Below, one piece after another: positions 5,688-11,108 of a DNA stretch of 11,108 bases. The position numbers and the translations under genes are program-made. Source of the DNA: Bacteroidales bacterium (GTDB lineage Bacteria; Bacteroidota; Bacteroidia; Bacteroidales; JAADGE01); contig JAOZQB010000069.1 of NCBI GenBank assembly GCA_029932445.1, forward strand, positions 1 through 11,108, read 5' to 3'. The notes beneath the pieces were generated by a model. That model was not told where the DNA came from, made no database searches, and saw only the letters and a program-made list of their open reading frames with translations. Position 1 is the first letter of the stretch. Each line of letters opens with the position of its first letter.

Positions 5688-8159
5688 ATGAAACTCTTTT
5701 CAAATAAAACAAAGAAAAAACTTATTGCTGAAATTGAAAAATTAGAGCAAAAAAATAATGAGCTGAGAAAACAATTGCAAACAACATTCTTCAGCCCAAT
5801 AAAAGATTTAAGTCAAGATGATTACGAACTTCTTATTAATGAAGAAACAGATGCCGTTTTTAAAGGGAATAAAAAAGGAGATTTTATTCTTGTTAACAAT
5901 TACGCTTCTAAACTTACCGGTTATTCCGAGGATGAGTTATTAGGGATGAATATATCAAACTTATTTAAATCTAAAATTCTTAATCAACAACCTTTGAGAT
6001 TTGATTTAGTGCTTGAAGGACAATCGATTAAAAACAAAAGACATATAACGAAAAAAAACGGCGAAACTATTTTAATTGAAATGACTTCCAAAAAACTTTC
6101 AGACGGAAGTTTGATTTGTATCATGCAAGATCTTTCAAGAGAAGATATCCTTCAAAAATCTCTTTCGGAAAGCGAAGAACGTTTCAAAGAAATTTTTAAT
6201 AATGCTGCCGATTTCATGATTCTTTTTAAACTTAATAAAAAAAATCAACCTACGGTAAACATTGCTAATAATGCAGCATTAACAGCACTAAATTACAAAA
6301 TAGAAGAATTGAAGGGGAAAAAAGTTTCCGATATTTTTATCAATGAAACCGAATCGGAATATTTTAAATTTTCCGTAAAATTAATGCAAGGAAAAAGAGT
6401 TTCATTTAAATCTGCACACATAAAAAAAGACGGTTCAATATTTCCGGTAGAAATTTCGGCAAAAATAATCAAAATCGGGAATGAAAAATATGTCCATACT
6501 GTTTCAAGAGATATCAGTGAAAGATTAAAAGCGGAAGAAAAAATAAAAAAAAGTGAGGAGAAATATCGCCTATTATTTGAATTGTTACCCTACGGCGGCG
6601 AAATTGTTGATACAAAGGGTATTATTACCGATATCAGCCCGGGAACTGCAAAGATGTTAAATTATACTAAAGAAGAACTCGTAGGCAAACATTTATCGGC
6701 GATTATTCATCCGGAAGATATGCTTCAGTATAAAAAAAAGTTTCCTCTGTTACTTCAAGGAAAAATACAGTCTGCAGAAATTAAAATGCTTAAAAAAGAC
6801 GGCTCGGAAATAATTGTAATACGTGCCGGGCAACCGATAAAAAACCACAAAGGCAAAGTTGAATTTATATTAACATTAAGTGTTGATATTACGGACAGAA
6901 AAAAAGCAGAAGAAGAATTATTAGCAAAAAACAAAGAAATTGAAGCACAAAATGAAGAATATGCGGCTCTGAACGAAGAGTTATCGGAAAGCGGAAGAAA
7001 GCTGACAGGACTAAATGAGGAGCTTCTGATTGCCAAAGAAAAAGCCGAAGAAAGCAATCGCTTAAAATCTGCTTTTGTGTCCAATATGTCACATGAAATA
7101 AGAACACCGATGAACGGAATTTTAGGGTTTACACAATTATTGGCAAATCCGAATATTTCAGAAGAAAAGACAGAAGAATATATTAAAATAATTGTCAACA
7201 GCGGAAATCATTTACTGAATATTATTAATGATATCATTGATATTTCCAAATTAGATGCCGGTGAATTTAAAATACTTAAAGCACCCGTAAATATTACTAA
7301 TTTATTGAAAGAACAATATACTTTTTTTTATTCTTATAAAACAGGAAAACAAAAACATCATCTTGAATTAATACTTAATATTCCTAAAACAAAAAAAGAA
7401 ACGATTGTTTATACTGATGAAACAAGATTAAAACAAGTTCTGTCAAATTTGATTAACAATGCAGTAAAATTTACAGAAAACGGTAAAATTGAATTCGGAT
7501 TTACAATCGAACAATCAAATGTAATATTTTTTGTTAAAGATACCGGTATCGGTATTCCTAAAGAAAAGCTTTCTGATATTTTTGAACGATTTAACCAAGC
7601 AGTTGTTAATACCGAAAAATTATACGGGGGAACCGGACTGGGCCTTTCTATTTCAAAAGCATGCACACAATTACTCGGTGGTAAAATTTGGGTTGAATCC
7701 GTACTTAATAAAGGTTCTGAATTTTATTTTTCGATTCCTTATAAAAAAGCGACAGTTTTTAAACAAAAACCTCTTATTAATACCAATCTGCATCTTGAAG
7801 GGAAAAAACTTTTAATTGTTGAAGACGACCCTTTAAATTTTGCCTATTTTGTTGAAATTCTTGACGAATTCAAACCGGAAATCCATCATGTAAATACAGC
7901 GGTTAAAGCTATTGAAATTGTTAAAGATATCGATTTTGACTTAATTCTTATGGATATCCAACTTCCCGGAAAAGACGGTAACTTTGCAACCGGAGAAATT
8001 AAAAAACTATTCCCCGACATACCTATTGTTGTTCAATCTGCCTATGCTTTTGAAAATGAAATCCAAATCAGTTATGATGCCGGTTGCGATGATTACATTA
8101 CAAAACCGATAAAAAAAGATGAATTGATAAATGTTTTGAAAAAATATATTCAAGAATAA
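5688..8159 (+). CDS. Hybrid sensor histidine kinase with three PAS domains and a receiver
   Basis: A soluble cytoplasmic hybrid kinase of 823 residues with no membrane segment. A short coiled coil (8-32) precedes three PAS domains (about 45-155, 160-280, 285-405) and a long coiled-coil linker (405-460). The HisKA domain has phosphoacceptor H469 in SNMSHEIRTP. The ATPase domain shows the N box NLINNAVKFT (587-596), DTGIGIP (618-624) and GGTGLGLS (647-654). The C-terminal receiver has acidic residues E712-D714, phosphoacceptor D756 in LMDIQLP, S784 at the switch Thr/Ser position and K806 in TKP. There is no DNA-binding output domain, so phosphotransfer to a separate partner is expected. I chose ATG 5688 (MKLFSNKTKKK); an in-frame TTG at 5673 would add five residues. 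It lies 7 bases upstream of an AtoE-type transporter, suggesting co-expression. The ligand is unknown. Confidence 0.93.
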   Translation: MKLFSNKTKKKLIAEIEKLEQKNNELRKQLQTTFFSPIKDLSQDDYELLINEETDAVFKGNKKGDFILVNNYASKLTGYSEDELLGMNISNLFKSKILNQQPLRFDLVLEGQSIKNKRHITKKNGETILIEMTSKKLSDGSLICIMQDLSREDILQKSLSESEERFKEIFNNAADFMILFKLNKKNQPTVNIANNAALTALNYKIEELKGKKVSDIFINETESEYFKFSVKLMQGKRVSFKSAHIKKDGSIFPVEISAKIIKIGNEKYVHTVSRDISERLKAEEKIKKSEEKYRLLFELLPYGGEIVDTKGIITDISPGTAKMLNYTKEELVGKHLSAIIHPEDMLQYKKKFPLLLQGKIQSAEIKMLKKDGSEIIVIRAGQPIKNHKGKVEFILTLSVDITDRKKAEEELLAKNKEIEAQNEEYAALNEELSESGRKLTGLNEELLIAKEKAEESNRLKSAFVSNMSHEIRTPMNGILGFTQLLANPNISEEKTEEYIKIIVNSGNHLLNIINDIIDISKLDAGEFKILKAPVNITNLLKEQYTFFYSYKTGKQKHHLELILNIPKTKKETIVYTDETRLKQVLSNLINNAVKFTENGKIEFGFTIEQSNVIFFVKDTGIGIPKEKLSDIFERFNQAVVNTEKLYGGTGLGLSISKACTQLLGGKIWVESVLNKGSEFYFSIPYKKATVFKQKPLINTNLHLEGKKLLIVEDDPLNFAYFVEILDEFKPEIHHVNTAVKAIEIVKDIDFDLILMDIQLPGKDGNFATGEIKKLFPDIPIVVQSAYAFENEIQISYDAGCDDYITKPIKKDELINVLKKYIQE

Positions 8160-8166
8160 TCCGCAT

Positions 8167-9510
8167 ATGATGTCTTTTTCAAAAAAAACATTAAACTTTC
8201 TTACTAAAATACTCCCCTCTCCTTTCAGCATTGCCGTTATTCTTACACTAATCAGCTTTATTACAGCCTATTTTCTGACACCGATAAGAAACGCTTCCGA
8301 TACACCTGTTTTTAAACTCCTGGATTTTTGGGAATCCGGTTTTTGGGATTTATTAAAATTCGGAATGCAAATGATGTTGATGCTGGTTCTGGGGCACACA
8401 TTGGCTTTAACAAAACCGATTGACAGACTTATCCGAATCTTTTCTCAAAGCGGAACAAATACAGCAAAAGCTGCCTTTACGGTAACTTTTTTTACTGTTC
8501 TTGTCAGTTTCTTTAATTGGGGATTAGGTCTGATTTTTGGGGCTGTTTTGGCACGAAAAACAGGTGAATTTGCCGCAGAAAAAGGATACAAATTAAATTA
8601 TCCCTTGATTGGTGCCGCCGGATATTCCGGCTTAATGGTATGGCACGGCGGTTTATCCGGTTCGGCACCCTTGAAAGTTGCCGAACAAGGACATTTCCTG
8701 GCTGATAAAATCGGTGTCATTCCTTTATCAGAAACGGTTTTTTCTCAAATGAATATTATAATCAGCATAACTTTAATTCTTATTTTACCGATAATAATGT
8801 ACCTCATCGGGAAAAAAACAAAAGCTAAAAAAGTAAAATTAACACACACAATACAAATAAAAACTTCTGATAAAAAAACTGTTAAAGGTGCCGAAAAGCT
8901 TGATTTTTCGAGGATTTTCGCCTTTTTCCTTTCAATTCCGATATTAATTGCCGGAATTTACAAATCAATTCAAGCGGGAAACATCAGTGTTCTGAATTTA
9001 AATTACATCAATTTTATATTATTCGGTTTGGCATTATTGTTTCACGGAACTATTTTTTCATTTACAAAAGCCGTAACCGAAGCTGTTAAGGGAGCATCAG
9101 GTATATTAATTCAATTTCCGCTTTATGCCGGTATTATGGGCGTTATGAAATATTCCGGCTTAACCGATGTCTTAACCGATTTTTTTGTTTCTGTTTCAAA
9201 TCAAAATACATTTCCGGTATACACACTTATCAGCGGAGGTATTGTAAACATTTTTGTTCCGAGCGGCGGCGGACAATGGGCCGTTCAAGGTCCTGTTATT
9301 ACGGAAGCAGCCAAGCAACTCGGCGTTCCCGTTTCAAAAAGTGTAATGGCATTGGCATACGGCGATGAACTTACAAATATGTTACAACCCTTTTGGGCAT
9401 TACCGCTTCTGGCAATTACCGGATTAAAAGCTAAACAAATTTTTCCTTATACATTATTATTAATGCTCGCAGGATTTTTAATTTTCACAATCGGATTACT
9501 GATTTTTTAA
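8167..9510 (+). CDS. atoE: Short-chain fatty acid transporter, AtoE family
   Basis: A polytopic inner-membrane protein of 447 residues, close to the 440 of Escherichia coli AtoE, which takes up short-chain fatty acids such as acetoacetate and butyrate. Recognisable family segments are FNWGLGLIFGAVLARK (116-131), WHGGLSGSAPLK (159-170), NIFVPSGGGQWAVQGP (361-376) and GDELTNMLQPFWALPLL (399-415). About eleven hydrophobic stretches are visible, with a lysine-rich cytoplasmic loop near 216-245. The start is ATG 8167; the next codon is also ATG, so one residue fewer is possible. It begins 7 bases after the hybrid kinase stop and is almost certainly in the same transcript. No CoA transferase or thiolase gene accompanies it here, unlike the E. 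coli ato operon, so the substrate within the SCFA class is open. Confidence 0.9.
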   Translation: MMSFSKKTLNFLTKILPSPFSIAVILTLISFITAYFLTPIRNASDTPVFKLLDFWESGFWDLLKFGMQMMLMLVLGHTLALTKPIDRLIRIFSQSGTNTAKAAFTVTFFTVLVSFFNWGLGLIFGAVLARKTGEFAAEKGYKLNYPLIGAAGYSGLMVWHGGLSGSAPLKVAEQGHFLADKIGVIPLSETVFSQMNIIISITLILILPIIMYLIGKKTKAKKVKLTHTIQIKTSDKKTVKGAEKLDFSRIFAFFLSIPILIAGIYKSIQAGNISVLNLNYINFILFGLALLFHGTIFSFTKAVTEAVKGASGILIQFPLYAGIMGVMKYSGLTDVLTDFFVSVSNQNTFPVYTLISGGIVNIFVPSGGGQWAVQGPVITEAAKQLGVPVSKSVMALAYGDELTNMLQPFWALPLLAITGLKAKQIFPYTLLLMLAGFLIFTIGLLIF

Positions 9511-9520
9511 TCTCCGTTTT
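9492..9520 (+). terminator. Weak candidate terminator of atoE
   Basis: CGGATTA (9492-9498) can pair with TAATCTCCG (9508-9516) if one base is bulged, and TTTT follows at 9517-9520. The hairpin overlaps the atoE stop codon, and the gap to the convergent gene is only 42 bases. The T-run is short and the stem imperfect, so this is a tentative call. Confidence 0.3.
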
Positions 9521-9552
9521 CGTAATTAAGACTATACTCAAAATGAAATAAA

Positions 9553-10242
9553 TTATTCAATACTGATAAGTTCCGTAACCGAAATTAAATTATCATTTTT
9601 ATCATAAGACTCACTTTTTACGTTTCCGATATTTTTTTTAACCCAATTTACGGTATGCATTTTAACGGTTATAAATCCGAATTTTGCACTGACATCCTGA
9701 GAGACTTTAATCGTTTCAAAATTCCCTGCAAGTGTAGTAATTGTTTCATAACTTTCTGCTTTTCTGTTTGTTATGTCTGTTTTAAAAACAATCGGAATAC
9801 CTGCATTTATCTCTGCTTTAACATAACCGTCGTCTAATGTCATTCCGGGTTTCAAATTAGCCGGATAACTGATATTTTTAAAATCAATTGTAATCTGTGA
9901 TTCATCATATGCTTTCATCTGCTCCTCATTCAAAAAAGTATTCATGTCAATATAAAACGTATTATCTTTACATAAAAATTCCAAGGTATCTTGATTTGTA
10001 ATTTTTCTTTTTTTACTCGTATCATAAGATATTTGAATAATTTCATAAGCCGTTCCGCCGTCTTTATCTTTCTTTGAAAGTAATTCTTGAGAATAATAAC
10101 TCTGAATTTTACCTTTTTTATTACTTGTTTGAAACATTAACTTTTGCCCGACTTTGGTCGGAATGTATGCTTCACAATTTTGAGCTTTTAAAGATGCAGA
10201 AATTAATAAACTGATAAAAATAATTGAGAATAGTGTTTTCAT
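9553..10242 (-). CDS. Secreted hypothetical protein, possibly DUF3108-like/TapB family
   Basis: A predicted exported protein of 229 residues. I chose the ATG at 10242 because it gives a clean signal peptide: MKTLFSI, a hydrophobic core to about residue 16, then SASLKA with cleavage likely before Q21. The longer in-frame start at 10338 would add 32 residues and run into the acnB terminator. There is no lipobox, although C22 follows the cleavage site. The mature part looks like one beta-rich domain: a GQKLMFQT start (33-40), alternating strands, GNFETIKV (about 172-179), and a WVKKNIGNVKSESYDKN ending typical of Bacteroidota periplasmic beta-sheet proteins. The overall pattern recalls the DUF3108-like/TapB group, but I would not assign a function. 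It is convergent with atoE and has its own TATATTTG element. Confidence 0.75.
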   Translation of the reverse strand: MKTLFSIIFISLLISASLKAQNCEAYIPTKVGQKLMFQTSNKKGKIQSYYSQELLSKKDKDGGTAYEIIQISYDTSKKRKITNQDTLEFLCKDNTFYIDMNTFLNEEQMKAYDESQITIDFKNISYPANLKPGMTLDDGYVKAEINAGIPIVFKTDITNRKAESYETITTLAGNFETIKVSQDVSAKFGFITVKMHTVNWVKKNIGNVKSESYDKNDNLISVTELISIE

Positions 10243-10273
10243 GATATAAAAATTTACTAAGTTAATAAAGTTA

Positions 10274-10281
10274 CAAATATA
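10274..10281 (-). promoter_or_regulatory. Candidate -7 element of the secreted protein gene
   Basis: On the minus strand this reads TATATTTG, a full match to TAnnTTTG. It lies about 31 bases before the ATG chosen at 10242, which supports that start over the longer frame at 10338, since the longer start would lie upstream of the promoter. No convincing -33 TTG is seen. Confidence 0.5.
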
Positions 10282-10324
10282 ACTAAAAAAGAGATATATC
10301 TTTTTTTCTTGAATCTTCGGATTT

Positions 10325-10351
10325 AAAAAAAGCTGCATTTAAAATGCAGCT
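10325..10351 (-). terminator. Intrinsic terminator of acnB
   Basis: The arms AGCTGCAT (10331-10338) and ATGCAGCT (10344-10351) pair perfectly around a five-base loop. On the minus strand they are followed by six T (plus 10325-10330). The hairpin begins 13 bases after the acnB stop codon and isolates acnB from the secreted-protein gene downstream. Confidence 0.85.
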
Positions 10352-10364
10352 CTGAATTTCTGTT

Positions 10365-11108
10365 TTATATTTCTCTTCTGTGATAAATCTTATCAAAATC
10401 TCTATCTTCATCAAATTGAAGATATTTATAAATATTACTCTCGTTCGGTTGAACATATTTATTATAATAGTCAAAATATTCTTCAGGTGTAGGAATTCGA
10501 TTTAAGCCGGAAACAATAGCAGCCATTTCGGCAGATCCCAGATATACTTGTGCTCCTTTTCCCATTCGGTTATCAAAATTCCTTGTTGAAGTTGAAAAAA
10601 CCGTGACGCCGTCCGGTACTCTTAATTGATTTCCCATACAAATTGAACAACCGGGAAGTTCAATTCGTGCACCCATTTTATTAAACTTTGAAAATTCGCC
10701 TTCCGATTTCAATTTGGCTTGATCCATTCGTGTCGGCGGCACAATGTATGTTCGAACTTCTGCATTTCGCTCAAATCCGTCCCAAATTTTTGAAGCTGCT
10801 CTGTAATGGCCGATATTGGTCATACACGAACCTATAAATACATCATTAACAGGTGTGTTCGCAACCTCAGAAATATATTTTACATCATCGGGATCATTCG
10901 GACAACAAACAATCGGTTCTTTAATTTCCGACAAATCAATTTCAATAACAGCTGCATATTCCGCGTTTTCATCTCGGGATAAAAGTTGCGGATTTTTCAG
11001 CCATTCTTCCATTGCTTTAATACGTCTTTCAATTGTAGGTGCATATCCGTATCCTTCTTTTACCATTTTTTTCAATAATGCAACATTTGATCTCAAATAA
11101 GTTGCTAC
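10365..11108 (-). CDS. acnB: Aconitate hydratase B, C-terminal part (5' end outside window)
   Basis: This is the last 247 residues of a bifunctional aconitate hydratase 2/2-methylisocitrate dehydratase, which interconverts citrate and isocitrate in the TCA cycle. All three [4Fe-4S] ligand cysteines are present: one in IGSCMTNIGHYRAA (C95 of the fragment) and two in PGCSICMGNQ (C154, C157). Active-site segments PPTRMD, STSTRNFDNRMG and the end motif PTPEEYFDYYNKYV closely match E. coli AcnB. The frame is open to the right edge, with codons GTA GCA ACT TAT preceding TTG at 11094-11096, so that TTG is internal and not a start. AcnB proteins are about 860-930 residues, so roughly a quarter of the gene is seen. 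A terminator follows. Confidence 0.96.
   Translation of the reverse strand, partial: VATYLRSNVALLKKMVKEGYGYAPTIERRIKAMEEWLKNPQLLSRDENAEYAAVIEIDLSEIKEPIVCCPNDPDDVKYISEVANTPVNDVFIGSCMTNIGHYRAASKIWDGFERNAEVRTYIVPPTRMDQAKLKSEGEFSKFNKMGARIELPGCSICMGNQLRVPDGVTVFSTSTRNFDNRMGKGAQVYLGSAEMAAIVSGLNRIPTPEEYFDYYNKYVQPNESNIYKYLQFDEDRDFDKIYHRREI

Noticed and set aside
6755..7198. Antisense open frame of 147 codons inside the kinase gene
   Set aside because: It lies fully opposite the HisKA-coding region, has serine-rich low-complexity composition typical of an antisense shadow, and has no promoter or family motif.
7531..7815. Same-strand out-of-frame open frame inside the kinase gene
   Set aside because: It overlaps the ATPase and receiver coding sequence, where all catalytic motifs are intact in the main frame. 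It is a shadow, not a frameshifted gene.
10292..10301. AGATATATCT palindrome upstream of the secreted protein gene as an operator
   Set aside because: A ten-base AT-only core palindrome is common in this composition, and no regulator gene is nearby.
10243..10338. N-terminal extension of the secreted protein to a start at 10338
   Set aside because: It would bury the signal peptide 32 residues in, start within the acnB terminator and lie upstream of the likely promoter.
10283..10474. Short minus-strand open frame across the acnB end and terminator
   Set aside because: It overlaps the acnB C-terminus in another frame, crosses the terminator hairpin and shows no signal peptide or motif.
1..11108. 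Search for mobile elements, CRISPR repeats, phage or defence genes
   Set aside because: Every long frame is accounted for by a core gene, the gaps are under 150 bases, and I saw no direct repeats with target duplications or spaced repeat arrays. tRNA flanks show no integrase or attachment-site copy.

Overview
The window reads as ordinary core genome from a member of the Bacteroidota. Four signs support this: low GC with heavy AT bias between genes; promoter-like sites of the TAnnTTTG (-7) type used by the Bacteroidota primary sigma factor; no recognisable Shine-Dalgarno sequences at most starts; and a clear porZ gene, part of the type IX secretion system (T9SS), which is restricted to this phylum. 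The order or genus cannot be settled from this window. I see no insertion sequences, phage genes, CRISPR arrays or toxin-antitoxin modules, and no sign of an accessory island.

Layout. Positions 1-1847 are on the minus strand: tRNA-Val(GAC) at 2-76, and a large MFS permease at 141-1847 resembling the MFSD1 branch, with an unusual insert of about 120 residues before its last membrane helix. A hairpin terminator (100-131) separates the two, and the likely tRNA promoter is built into that hairpin. A divergent AT-rich spacer (1848-1984) leads to a plus-strand run of dut (dUTPase), rdgB (XTP/dITP pyrophosphatase) and porZ. A TAAATTTG element precedes dut, and the gaps of 46 and 54 bases suggest one transcription unit. 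tRNA-Leu(CAA) follows at 5463-5546 with its own well-formed promoter and a strong palindromic terminator.

The next plus-strand unit (5688-9510) joins a soluble hybrid sensor kinase with three PAS domains to an AtoE-family short-chain fatty acid transporter, only 7 bases apart. Two adjacent TAnnTTTG elements precede it. The right end is on the minus strand: a secreted hypothetical protein (9553-10242), then the C-terminal part of aconitase B (acnB), cut by the window edge and followed by a clear intrinsic terminator.

Functional threads: dut and rdgB both remove non-canonical nucleotides from the DNA precursor pool; porZ belongs to the surface sortase complex that attaches T9SS cargo to A-LPS; acnB belongs to the TCA cycle; the kinase/transporter pair may link an intracellular signal to fatty acid uptake, which is inference from spacing only. 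I found no convincing previously undescribed system. The observations most worth a second look are the kinase-atoE pairing, the MFS periplasmic insert, and the promoter nested in a terminator upstream of tRNA-Val.
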